A stretch of DNA of 34,296 nt from Pseudomonadota bacterium (GTDB lineage: Bacteria; Pseudomonadota; Gammaproteobacteria; Steroidobacterales; Steroidobacteraceae): positions 1 to 34,296 of the forward strand of contig JADJBE010000028.1 of the NCBI GenBank assembly GCA_016703895.1. Direction: 5' to 3'. Shown piece after piece: positions 8,282-17,159 of this stretch (position 1 is the first letter of the stretch; each line of letters starts with the position of its first letter). Under the pieces are notes generated by a model. It was not told the DNA's origin. It saw nothing but the letters and a program-made list of their open reading frames with translations, and did no database searches. A program made the translations under genes and the position numbers.

Positions 8282-8794
8282 TTAACGCCTGCGCTTATGG
8301 GTTGATTTGGTGTCTTTCTGGGATGGCTTCGGCTCAGGCTTGCGCCGCGCCGTCGGATCAAAGCTGGCAAGCATGGAGGACTGCATCTGGGTCCACAGCT
8401 CCATGTTTTGCCGCGACATCTCAGCGAGCGGTGCCATCGGCGAGTGCAGCGCCTTCGCCATTTCCGCCTGCATCAGCTTCTGCTGTTGCATCAGCCCACC
8501 GAGGCTCTGCTCGAGATATCGAGTGAATAACCCCTGCACGGGATTGCCATAAAAGCGAATCACGGCTTCCAACACATCAGTCGACAGTACTGGCGTGCCG
8601 AACTGCTCCTGCTCGGCGATGATTTGCAGCAACACCGATCGGGTCAGGTCATCACCCGTTTTTTCGTCGACGACCTTGACCTTTTCGCCACCTGCGATCA
8701 GCTTGCGCAAATCGTCGAGGGTGACATGCCGGCTCGCCGCGGCGTCATAGAGGCGACGATTGGCGTACTTCTTGATCAGACGGATATCGGCCAT
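8282..8794 (-). CDS. phaR: PHA synthesis repressor PhaR
   Basis: This 170-residue granule-sensing regulator opens with the highly conserved N-terminal DNA-binding domain (IRLIKKYANRRLYDAAASRHVTLDDLRKLIA). The PHB accumulation regulatory domain follows (LLQIIAEQEQFGTPVLSTDVLEAVIRFYG). A long Gln/Met-rich amphipathic region and a basic tail end the protein. PhaR represses phasin and its own gene, and leaves DNA when it binds nascent PHA granules. The ATG at 8794 begins the conserved domain; a further 12 codons upstream are open but unlikely. The gene is divergent from phaE across 245 bases containing a TGCAATGCAAAA repeat. Confidence 0.93.
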   Translation of the reverse strand: MADIRLIKKYANRRLYDAAASRHVTLDDLRKLIAGGEKVKVVDEKTGDDLTRSVLLQIIAEQEQFGTPVLSTDVLEAVIRFYGNPVQGLFTRYLEQSLGGLMQQQKLMQAEMAKALHSPMAPLAEMSRQNMELWTQMQSSMLASFDPTARRKPEPKPSQKDTKSTHKRRR

Positions 8795-9039
8795 TGCAGT
8801 TCTCGCACCAGGCGCACAGCATGACCGCAAGTGTCATGCTTTGTATCCGCTGGCAGCCCGATCATACCGGAGCTCATTTGCAATGCAAAACAACCAACTT
8901 CACAGTCGAGATAGATAATGGCTATTTCCATTCGTTTGCCCATTTATTTCAATGGTTTACTAAACTTATTGCATAATATCTATTTATCCGAATTGTCCAA
9001 CTACCGGCTTTTGCAGCGCATTCAGAGGACGCTAACGCG
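8795..9039. promoter_or_regulatory. Divergent phaR / phaE control region
   Basis: This 245-base non-coding stretch lies between divergent starts. The part from about 8876 to 9000 is much richer in A/T than the flanking genes and carries a candidate PhaR operator at 8879-8891. An AGAGGA at 9024-9029 is a plausible ribosome-binding site for phaE. I could not assign -35/-10 elements with confidence. Confidence 0.55.
8879..8891 (+). promoter_or_regulatory. Candidate PhaR operator, copy 3
   Basis: TGCAATGCAAAAC lies 85 bases upstream of the phaR start and about 150 bases upstream of phaE. Its first 12 bases are identical to copy 2. The site could give phaR autoregulation and control of the class III operon. 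Confidence 0.55.
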
Positions 9040-9864
9040 ATGACTACCGACCATGCAGATGGCGATGACTGGTTAGCGGCACTGCAACGGCCGCAGCGCA
9101 GCGCGTCACCACACTGGTTCGAGAGCCTGCTGAAGCCTTTCGGCTACGCGCCGCCGGGAGCCACCGGCGCAGCCGATTCGGCGCAGCACTCAGCCGCAGC
9201 CTGGGCGCAGTTCTTCGAGCTTGGTAAAGCGCTACTGGAGCAGGTGGGTTCCGGCACCGCCGCAAGCAGCCCTGAGGGATTCAGCGCGGCGCTCATGAGC
9301 TGGCAACTGCAATTACACTCGAAGTTGTCAGCTGCACTGGGACATGGACCGTGGCATGCGGCCATGCAAGCACCGCTCCCTGGCCTTGGCCCGCTCGCAG
9401 ACCGCACGCTCGCGTTACAACGCCTGCAAGAGCTGCAAGCGCGTGCGCAGCAACTGCAGGCACAGCTGTTCCAGCACCTCACCACAAGCTTGCGCAAGGC
9501 TAGCATCACGTTCGCCGAACGCGCCGCGCAAGCGGCTCAGAACGAAGCGCATCCGCCAACGCTGCAAGGGCTGTATGACTTGTGGATTGTGTGCGCTGAA
9601 GACGCTTACGCCGCCTGCGTACATGGCGAAGAATACTGCCGCGTGCAGGCGGCCCTGGCCAATACGGCGAACGCATTGAAAGCGGAGCAACGCAGCCAAG
9701 TCGAACAGTTCGCCATGCTGCTTGACCTGCCAACGCGGGCCGAAACGAATGCACTGATCCAGCGCATCGGCGCGCTCGAGGCCGAGCTAGAGCGGGTCAA
9801 GCGGCAGCAATCCGCGCCGCGCCCGCGACGCCGCGCAACCCAGGGCACTAAGGTACGGAAATGA
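9040..9864 (+). CDS. phaE: Class III PHA synthase subunit PhaE
   Basis: This 274-residue soluble, mainly helical and Ala/Gln-rich protein has the PhaE pattern. It has an N-terminal region with Trp/Phe pairs (HWFESLLKPFGY, AWAQFFELG). A conserved C-terminal part has LYDLWIVCAEDAYAACVHGEEYCRVQAALANT and a coiled coil ending in a basic tail. PhaE has no catalytic site; it forms a complex with the small class III PhaC and activates it. Its stop overlaps the phaC start by four bases (ATGA), the usual class III arrangement. It is divergent from phaR. Confidence 0.88.
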   Translation: MTTDHADGDDWLAALQRPQRSASPHWFESLLKPFGYAPPGATGAADSAQHSAAAWAQFFELGKALLEQVGSGTAASSPEGFSAALMSWQLQLHSKLSAALGHGPWHAAMQAPLPGLGPLADRTLALQRLQELQARAQQLQAQLFQHLTTSLRKASITFAERAAQAAQNEAHPPTLQGLYDLWIVCAEDAYAACVHGEEYCRVQAALANTANALKAEQRSQVEQFAMLLDLPTRAETNALIQRIGALEAELERVKRQQSAPRPRRRATQGTKVRK

Positions 9865-10925
9865 GCCGCTCCCAGTTTGATCCGGCCGCATTGGCGCGCG
9901 AGCTCGAGGAGTTCTCGCGCCGCGCCGCAGACTTGCTGCCGGCGCTGCAGGCGGCTGCTGGCCAAGCGGCCATCGATGCGACACCAAGCGAACTGGTGTG
10001 GCGCGACGGCGCGATTACGCTGCATCGCTATCGCGCTATTGCGCGACCCGCCGGTGCTGCGCCGCTGCTGATCGTCTACGCACTCGTCAACCGGCCTAGC
10101 GTGATGGATCTTGAGCCGGAGCGATCGATGATCCGCTCGCTGCTCAACCACGGACTCGACGTCTATCTGATCGATTGGGGCAGCCCAGACGGCAGCGATC
10201 GCTTTCGCAGTCTCGACGACTATCTCAATCGGTATCTGCACGGGGCCGTCCAGCATATCCTTGATCGCCACGGCATCGACGCGCTGAACGTACTCGGCGT
10301 CTGCCAGGGCGGAACTTTCAGTCTTTGCTATACGGCATTGCATCCGGCCCGGATTCGGAACCTGATCACAATGGTTACACCAGTGGATTTCAAGACGCCG
10401 GAAGATCTGCTCTCCAAATGGGCACAAGGGCTGGACGTGCAGCTGATGACGGCCAATGGCAATGTCAGTGGTGAATTCCTCAACGCAACCTACCTCGCAC
10501 TGATGCCGTTTCGGCTCACCCAACAGAAATATGTCGCGCTTGCTACCCAGCAACAGACACCTGCGCAGCTCGCCACGTTCATGCGTATGGAGCGCTGGAT
10601 CTTCGATAGCCCCGACATCCCCGCGACCACGTTTCGTGAATTTACCGAGTGGTTCTACCAGCAAAACCGGCTCGTTTCCGGGACACTTTCCATCGGTGGC
10701 CTCGCCGTCGACCTGGCGGCGATCCGCTGCCCGCTGCTGAACATCTATGCAACCAAAGACCACATCGTGCCACCCAGCGCCAGTTTGCCTTTGCAGCAAT
10801 TAGTTAGCAGTGAGGACTACGAAGTACTGGCCGTCGAGACGGGGCATATTGGCATGTATGTCAGCAGTCGGTCGCGCCAGCTAGTGCCGCAAAAGATTGC
10901 CACCTGGCTCCTGGAACGAATATAG
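9861..10925 (+). CDS. phaC: Class III PHA synthase subunit PhaC
   Basis: This 354-residue alpha/beta-hydrolase-fold synthase has the short length typical of class III. The nucleophile Cys148 lies in GVCQGG (146-151), almost the same position as Cys149 of the Allochromatium enzyme. Asp in NIYATKDHIVPP and His in ETGHIGMYV complete the triad. It polymerises (R)-3-hydroxyacyl-CoA only in complex with PhaE. It is translationally coupled to phaE and convergent with the c-di-GMP gene, 15 bases from that gene's stop. A class I enzyme encoded 3 kb away makes this a dual-synthase locus. Confidence 0.92.
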   Translation: MSRSQFDPAALARELEEFSRRAADLLPALQAAAGQAAIDATPSELVWRDGAITLHRYRAIARPAGAAPLLIVYALVNRPSVMDLEPERSMIRSLLNHGLDVYLIDWGSPDGSDRFRSLDDYLNRYLHGAVQHILDRHGIDALNVLGVCQGGTFSLCYTALHPARIRNLITMVTPVDFKTPEDLLSKWAQGLDVQLMTANGNVSGEFLNATYLALMPFRLTQQKYVALATQQQTPAQLATFMRMERWIFDSPDIPATTFREFTEWFYQQNRLVSGTLSIGGLAVDLAAIRCPLLNIYATKDHIVPPSASLPLQQLVSSEDYEVLAVETGHIGMYVSSRSRQLVPQKIATWLLERI

Positions 10926-10940
10926 CGCCTAAAACGTCAG

Positions 10941-13900
10941 TCACCGAACGAACCACTCCTCGATCGGTCGCGGGCGTTGCAGGTGGAAGCCCTGTACGTA
11001 ATCGACGCCGATTTCGCGCAACACGGTGAGCGTCGCCTCGTTCTCGACTCGCTCAGCAATCGTCTCGATCCCGAGCGCCTCGCCCACCTTGGCGATCGCC
11101 TCGACCATGCTGCGATCGACACTGTCGCGCGCGACCTGCGCAATGAACTGGCCGTCGATCTTGAGGTAATCGACCGGCAGCGTCTTGAGGTACATGAAGG
11201 ACGAGAGTCCACTACCGAAGTCATCCAACGCAAAGCGGCAGCCGCGCGCTTTGAGTTCGCGCATGAAGTAGACAGCATTGGCGAGGTTCGAGACTGCCGC
11301 GGTCTCGGTGATCTCGAAACACAAGGCGCGGGCGATCCGCTCGTCGTCCAGGCGTCCAACGATGAACTCGAGGAAATCCTCATTGCTCAAGCTCGTGCCC
11401 GAGAGATTGACTGCAAGAACGGGTAGCGTCGCATCGCGAGCAATACCAGCTTGCAGCAGCTCGATGGCGCGAGCAACCACCCAACCATCAACCATCGACA
11501 TGATGTTGTAGCGTTCGGCTGCCGGGATGAATTCGTTCGGCATGACGATCGTGCCGGATTCATCGCAGAGTCGGACGGTCAGCTCGTGGTAATCCGATAG
11601 CGGTTCGGTCGCACCGAGCGCCACAATTTGTTGCGAGAACAAGCGGAGTCGATTCTCCTCGACACCTTGCGTGATGCGCGACACCCACTGCATCTCCCGA
11701 TGCCGATTGGACCCCGCGTCCGTTTCATAAACATGCACGCGATTGCGGCCGCTGTCCTTGGCTGCATAGCAGGCCACATCGGCCGCACTCAGGGCTGTCG
11801 CTGCACTGACAGTCTCTGCGTTGATCTGCACAACGCCAATGCTCGCCCCGACAGACAACTTGCTGTCAGTCCAGTTGAATCGATAGCCCTGGATAGCCTC
11901 ACGGATGTGTTCAGCCACTTTCTCGGCCTGCTCGATCGAGCAGTTCTCCAGCAAGACGCCAAACTCATCACCACCGAGCCGCGCAATGGTGTCGCCGGCG
12001 CGCACCCGCGTCTGCAGCAAGCCGGTGATGTCGCGCAGTAAGCGATCGCCAGCGCTGTGCCCACAGGTGTCATTGATCAACTTGAACTGATCGAGATCAA
12101 CATATAACAGTGCAAAGTCGGTGCGAACCTGGCGCGCGGTGGCAACGGCCATTTCGAGGCGCAAGTCGAACTCGCGACGGTTGATCAGGCCCGTGAGCGC
12201 ATCATGGCTGGCTTGGAACGACAGCGCCCGCTTCAAGCGGCGTTCGTGCGTCACGTCGCTGAAAACAATGACACTGCCGGTGATTGCGCCGTCGCGATTA
12301 CGTATCGGTGTCGCAGAGTCCTGAATGGCGATATCATGCTGCTGCCGATTCACCAGTACGCGAGCATCCGAGGGCTGCATCGCGTCGCCGTCAGTCAGCA
12401 CCCGCCGCAGGAGCTCACCCACCGGCGCGCGCGTGGACTCGTCGACCAGCACCAGCACTTGATCGACAGCGGCGCCGCGCGCTTCCGCCAAAGACCATCC
12501 CGTCAGTCGCTCGGCAACGGGATTCAGGTAATCGATGTGGCCGTCGGCATCCGTCGAGATCACTGCATCGCCGATCGACTGCAGGGTGATCTGCGCGCGA
12601 TCGCGCTCGGCGAACACCGCCTGCTCCGCACGCTTGCGCTCGGTGATGTCAGCGAGCGTGCCTTCGAACGCGACAATTGCACCCGCGAGGTCATGGACCG
12701 CGCGGATGCTTGCTAACGCGAATACCTGTGCACCATCGCGCCGGCGCAGCGCGATCTCGCGGGCACGGACCGAACCGCGCTCGGCAATGTCACGGACCAG
12801 CAAGCGTCGCTCGCTCGCTTTCCAGTAGAGCATCTCAACACTCGGCAGCGCGTACAGCTCTTCGGCAGAGTCGTAGCCCAACATCCGCACCAGGGCGTCG
12901 TTGACCGAGGTCATCTGACCGTCGACGGTGCTTTGGAACACGCCCTCCATGACGGTCTCGAACAAGCCACGGAACCGCGCCTCGGACTTACGCAGCGCTT
13001 CCTCAGCGACGCTCCGTTCAACCGCAATCCCCGCCAACCGCGCCGCGTGCGCGTGCAATTCCACTTCCGCTTCGTCAGGCAGCCCCGTCACTGGCGAGCA
13101 GATCGCCACCGAACCTAACAACCTGCTGTTGGCATCCTTGATCGGCACCGACCACATGGCGTGGACGCCGGCATCGTGCAGCACGTCCCGCCTGCTCACG
13201 CAATGCGGATCGGTCGCCACATCGGCGGCCAGCACCGGACGGCCGAGATACAGCGCCGCAGCACAGGTGCCGCGCTCAAGATCTACAGGGCTGTTATCCA
13301 GTACTGCCCGCAAGCGCGGCGGCAACGACGCAGCGTAAGCAAGCCGAGTAACGGTGCGGTCTGCAGACAGCAGGCTCACCGCACACCGGTAGCGCGGATA
13401 AACTGATTCGATCAGCTCGGCAATGGAACCAAGTGCCTGCTCCAGTGGCGCATGGCTGGCGAGACATTCGAACACCGCTCGCTCACCGCGCGTGATCAGT
13501 TCCTGCCGTTTGCGGTCGCGGATATCCGTAATGCTGGCGCGCAGCAGGCGTCCCGCTGAACTGGGGAGCCTGACCAGTCGTACCTCGCACAGGACTTCCT
13601 GCCCTTGAGCGTTGCGATGCAGCCATTCGAATGTCTGCGGCTCAGCCGCCAGAGCCCGCTCGATATGACCCCGCACCGGACCCACGGTCGGCAAGCCATC
13701 GGTTTGAAAATCAGCGCTGATGTCTTGCGGACTCATCGATAGCAGCGCATCGCGAGCATGGCCGAAGAATCGCGTTGCGTTCTCGTTGGCGTCGATGAAG
13801 CAGTTAGCGTCCACGTCGAGCACCAGGATGGCTTCCGGCGCGTTCTCCACCAAGGTGCGAAACCGTGCCTCGCTCTCGCGTAGTTGTCGCTCGCTATCGA

Positions 13901-14573
13901 GGCGCTCCGAGACGTCGCGCAAACAGACGATGTAAACATGCGCCCGCCCGGTGCGTGCACTACTGACGGCGATCTCAGCGGTGAACTGGCTGCCGTCCTC
14001 GCGCCGCGCTGACAACTCATCGCTCGGCATGCCGGCACCGCTCGAATCGCAAGCCGCCGCCAGGGTAGCGAGGCTCTCCGCGACCGTGCCACCGACGGCG
14101 ATCTCCGGGAGCAGCAGGTCGAGGCGACGACCAAACACTTCGGACGCAGCGTAGCCGAACACGCGCTCGGCCATTGGGTTGACTGTTTCGATCGTGCCCT
14201 CGGCATCGACCGTAATCACCACATCCTTGATGTGATCGAGAATGACCTGCAGTTGCTCCAGACCCGCCGCGCCACGATCTGACCCCAGCACACGCGCCTC
14301 GTCGGACATCAGTTGCATCGAGCGCACCATACCGCGGCGCTCATCATCGAAACGGTCATAACAACTACTAACTGCCTGCAGCAGTGCGCGTACGTCGATG
14401 CGGTCGCGACGCGCAGTTGCCCGCAGCGTGCGCAGCTGCTGCTTCAAACTCGGGTGCAGACGACGCAGCGAGAACCCAGCCGGAATCGTGTCGTCCGCGA
14501 CAAACGTCGACTGCGTATTCGGGTCGGGGACCTCGAGAATATCGAGCGGAGCTGGCGCCGCCTTCTTTGACAT
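10941..14573 (-). CDS. PAS/GAF sensor with GGDEF and EAL domains
   Basis: This 1210-residue protein has no clear membrane helix, so it is probably a cytoplasmic sensor. Domains in order: N-terminal helical region (1-105), PAS (about 107-225), PAS (about 232-355), GAF (about 362-520), PAS (about 530-650), PAS (about 660-780), GGDEF (about 785-950) and EAL (about 960-1205). The cyclase motif GGDEF is intact at 867-871. RAGD at 858-861 is a correctly spaced inhibitory I-site. The phosphodiesterase half has ELT (997-999) in place of EAL, but keeps EITE (1087-1090), DDFGSG (1117-1122), KIDG (1138-1141) and Glu1170. Both activities therefore look possible: making and degrading cyclic di-GMP. It is a single gene, and its ligands and targets cannot be read from sequence. 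Confidence 0.93.
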   Translation of the reverse strand: MSKKAAPAPLDILEVPDPNTQSTFVADDTIPAGFSLRRLHPSLKQQLRTLRATARRDRIDVRALLQAVSSCYDRFDDERRGMVRSMQLMSDEARVLGSDRGAAGLEQLQVILDHIKDVVITVDAEGTIETVNPMAERVFGYAASEVFGRRLDLLLPEIAVGGTVAESLATLAAACDSSGAGMPSDELSARREDGSQFTAEIAVSSARTGRAHVYIVCLRDVSERLDSERQLRESEARFRTLVENAPEAILVLDVDANCFIDANENATRFFGHARDALLSMSPQDISADFQTDGLPTVGPVRGHIERALAAEPQTFEWLHRNAQGQEVLCEVRLVRLPSSAGRLLRASITDIRDRKRQELITRGERAVFECLASHAPLEQALGSIAELIESVYPRYRCAVSLLSADRTVTRLAYAASLPPRLRAVLDNSPVDLERGTCAAALYLGRPVLAADVATDPHCVSRRDVLHDAGVHAMWSVPIKDANSRLLGSVAICSPVTGLPDEAEVELHAHAARLAGIAVERSVAEEALRKSEARFRGLFETVMEGVFQSTVDGQMTSVNDALVRMLGYDSAEELYALPSVEMLYWKASERRLLVRDIAERGSVRAREIALRRRDGAQVFALASIRAVHDLAGAIVAFEGTLADITERKRAEQAVFAERDRAQITLQSIGDAVISTDADGHIDYLNPVAERLTGWSLAEARGAAVDQVLVLVDESTRAPVGELLRRVLTDGDAMQPSDARVLVNRQQHDIAIQDSATPIRNRDGAITGSVIVFSDVTHERRLKRALSFQASHDALTGLINRREFDLRLEMAVATARQVRTDFALLYVDLDQFKLINDTCGHSAGDRLLRDITGLLQTRVRAGDTIARLGGDEFGVLLENCSIEQAEKVAEHIREAIQGYRFNWTDSKLSVGASIGVVQINAETVSAATALSAADVACYAAKDSGRNRVHVYETDAGSNRHREMQWVSRITQGVEENRLRLFSQQIVALGATEPLSDYHELTVRLCDESGTIVMPNEFIPAAERYNIMSMVDGWVVARAIELLQAGIARDATLPVLAVNLSGTSLSNEDFLEFIVGRLDDERIARALCFEITETAAVSNLANAVYFMRELKARGCRFALDDFGSGLSSFMYLKTLPVDYLKIDGQFIAQVARDSVDRSMVEAIAKVGEALGIETIAERVENEATLTVLREIGVDYVQGFHLQRPRPIEEWFVR

Positions 14574-14695
14574 AAGTATGCGACCTAATGCAAGACTGCA
14601 TCATAGGTCGCATGGAACACCAAGCCCGTGATCGGGCTCCCGAATTCAGAGGTGCGGCGCTGGCAAATTGCAGCGCAGCGCGGTTCCCGGCGCCG

Positions 14696-15307
14696 TCAGG
14701 GCGAATTTTCCACCGCTGGCAAGGATTGCACCACTTCGCCCGTCGCATCAGCTGCAACGCCAGCCGGCTTGCTCTGCACCGGTGACGACGCACCCACGAT
14801 CACGGGGATTGCGAACGAGCGGGACGCACTGGAGTCTTCGCCATCGGTCATCGCGACCGCCGATAGCGTCGCTACACCGTTGCGCTTCGGCAGCACGATA
14901 ACTTCATGTCGAATCACAGCACCCGTCTTCGGGTTATCCAGCGGCCCGATCACGCCGTTGGCGACAATATCGAGCCCATCGCTGCCTTGAAACACCACTT
15001 CCAACCGTGCAACCGCAGTGACGGGTACCACCGCGACATTGATCTTGAGTGGCTCACCCAGAACAGGCTTGGTCGGCAAGTCGAAACGGACTTCGATCGG
15101 CGCGCCAGGCTTGCCAATCGGCACGGCGGCCACCATATCCTCGGTCTGCGCCGCCGCATTGCGCCGCGCCTCTGCCACGGCGGCACTCTCGGCCGATGCA
15201 TCGGTGGCGGAGTCCGGAGTCTCGCCACAGCCCGCCACGGCCAACAGCGCCAAGGCCAATACAACCGACAACGGCTTGCAGCTCGTGAAACGCATCTTGC
15301 CTACCAT
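14696..15307 (-). CDS. Lipoprotein, partner of the second metallopeptidase
   Basis: This 203-residue protein starts at the ATG at 15307, which has GGAGG seven bases upstream; another ATG at 15295 is possible. The signal peptide ends in LLAVAGC, a good lipobox with Cys27, followed by a Ser/Ala-rich linker. One beta-rich domain follows, with APIEVRFDLPTKPVLGEPLKI and later RHEVIVLPKRNGVATLSAVAM. That domain resembles the product of 1526-2062, which follows the other metallopeptidase gene. The gene begins 22 bases downstream of its own peptidase. Role unknown; it is presumably an outer-membrane-anchored companion of the peptidase. Confidence 0.8.
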   Translation of the reverse strand: MVGKMRFTSCKPLSVVLALALLAVAGCGETPDSATDASAESAAVAEARRNAAAQTEDMVAAVPIGKPGAPIEVRFDLPTKPVLGEPLKINVAVVPVTAVARLEVVFQGSDGLDIVANGVIGPLDNPKTGAVIRHEVIVLPKRNGVATLSAVAMTDGEDSSASRSFAIPVIVGASSPVQSKPAGVAADATGEVVQSLPAVENSP

Positions 15308-15329
15308 TGAGAATCCTCCAGACGTCGCA

Positions 15330-17052
15330 CTAGTTTGCACTCAGCGTGACGTCGATGCACGTTTCGCCGCGAGCACCCGCAGACGTGTCCACGTTCGAGT
15401 ACTCATAGACTTCGATCAGATAGGTGCCCGGTGCGGCCGAATTGAGCAACGCCGAATCAGCAAGCCCCGTAGCATCACCGAAAGCGAGAATGCTGCCCGC
15501 CCGATACACGAACACGTCTGGATCTGCATCCGCGCGGGTTCGCCTGGCTCGGCGCCCCTGCACATTGACAGCGAGGTTGCGGTTGGTCGCCAGTTCAAAA
15601 CGCAGGAACTTGTAGACGCCGAGTTTGTTGCCCGCCCCGTTCGGCGAAATCGTCGAGCACACTCGCTCCGTCGTACCAAGGGTGATTGGCCGATAGAGCG
15701 GCAAGTTCCTGGCATCGCCCCCATTGTTAGTCTCGGCCGCACCAAAAAAATCGCCTCGCGTGAGCGTGATGAGCTGATTGCGGGTCAGCGCCTCGATAAT
15801 CGCATCGGCGGCTGGCACGCGTGCGCGCAGCCCTCCACAAACGGATAGATGGTCGAAAACGCAGGGCCGGTTCTCAGCTCCGTCGACATGGTGCGATGGA
15901 CAGGCTCAAAGCCGAGTGCGATGGAATCGATGCCATCCGTGCCAGCGTCGAAAAAATCCCAGAGCAGCGACTGGACGGAGCTCTCGCTATACCAACCGAT
16001 CGAGGCCGCGCCGACCGCCGGGTTAGTCTCGAGATCAAAGCCGAATGCCCGCTGCTGGCCAGCGACCGCGGCACTGTCGCGGTAGACAGGATCGTCAAGC
16101 ACCATCGCTGAAAAGGCGTTGCCCCAGCCCTCGCTGAAAGCCAGCCGCATATCGAGCCGGTCATTGCCAGCATGCGGACCCCCGATACTATCGTCGCGCG
16201 AAAAACTGGCTTGGTAGTAGTGACCCCATTCATGCGCAATCACATGCCGGTCAAATTCGTCAGAATCATCGTTCGCAGACCCAAGCACGTAAATACCGGC
16301 ATCGGGACGCGACGCGGCCGGATTGGCGACTGACGGCAGAAAGAAGGTCGTGCAGATGACGCCGGTCGCGATACTCGCCCGATCGACACTGCAACTGCTA
16401 TCACCAACCCGATTGTTAGCACTCCAGAACAGATCGAGAGCCGGGAAGCTGGCGTTGGGTTCGGCGCTCAGTACCAGGTTGTAGGCCTGATAAACGGTGT
16501 CCAGAATGGCGAACGGCGCGGCCGCACGTGGACCGGTATAACCAGCGCCGCCCCACCCCGAAGCGGCATGCAAGTTGCGCTGCTGATTCGCGGTGCCGGA
16601 ATCGAAAGCCGCGCCGTCCAGCGCGTAAAGCGCATTGTTGGCCGTGTTGTTGCGTACCCGGAAGGCGAACGCGGGCGCGCCAGTTCGCAGCAGCTCGGCT
16701 TTGACGCGCAGTGACATCCCGGTGCTCGCCGGCACCGTCAGTGAAAAGTCCCCGGCAGCATTCGTGACGGCAGTCGCGAGCACCGCACCACCCGACTGTG
16801 CCAATGCTTCGACCGTCACGGCACGGACAGGCGTCAACACGACAGCCGCGAAGTTGAGCCCCTGCGTCGCGCCGGGACCGATCGGCACGCGATCAAACGT
16901 CACCCGACCCGACACGACTACAGTGGGGGTGGGACTAGGGTTGCCGGCCAGACCGCCACCGCCTGAGCCCCCGCCGCACGCGGTCAGCAGTGCGCCCAGC
17001 ACGTAAGCGTAACAACTGCGCGCCTACGAGTGCGCTGACTGACAACAGACAT
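15330..17052 (-). CDS. Lipoprotein zinc-metallopeptidase-like protein, two apparent frameshifts
   Basis: Paralogue of the left-edge gene. Most of the protein reads in one frame from a GTG at 17002. The better start is the ATG at 17052: with one base added near 17003 it gives a complete lipoprotein signal (RTRRRAVVTLTVLGALLTAC). A second missing base near 15831-15833 (a GGG run) joins the peptidase part to the C-terminal part. Domains in order: Gly/Pro linker, carboxypeptidase-regulatory-like beta-sandwich (VSGRVTFDRVPIG onward), zinc domain with HEWGH followed 29 residues later by EGWG, and a C-terminal pre-peptidase-like domain ending CIDVTLSAN. An envelope-anchored peptidase is inferred; no named family is recognised. 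The lipoprotein gene follows after 22 bases. Confidence 0.75.
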
Positions 17053-17129
17053 GATGGGCGTTAGCGTAACAAAGATGCCCGCGACCCCGCGAGTAGCACC
17101 GCATCCTGTCGCCGTTGGGCGTCAGTGCT

Positions 17130-17159
17130 GGCGCGGCTCACGGTGGCGCGGCTCACCGT
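17130..17159. repeat. 15-bp tandem repeat with embedded palindrome at the srkA 3' end
   Basis: Two adjacent 15-base copies (17130-17144, 17145-17159) differ at one base. CACGGTG (17139-17145) and CACCGTG (17154-17160) form an inverted repeat across the srkA stop codon. No T-tract follows, so it is not a classical terminator. Confidence 0.7.

Noticed and set aside
9606..10799. Long open frame (397 codons) on the minus strand opposite phaE-phaC
   Set aside because: It is the antisense shadow of two well-supported genes in GC-rich DNA. It has no recognisable domain and a Cys/His/Arg-rich composition.
15018..15848. Plus-strand open frame of 276 codons opposite the lipoprotein and peptidase genes
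   Set aside because: It lies antisense to two genes with signal peptides and paralogues elsewhere in the window; no protein pattern.
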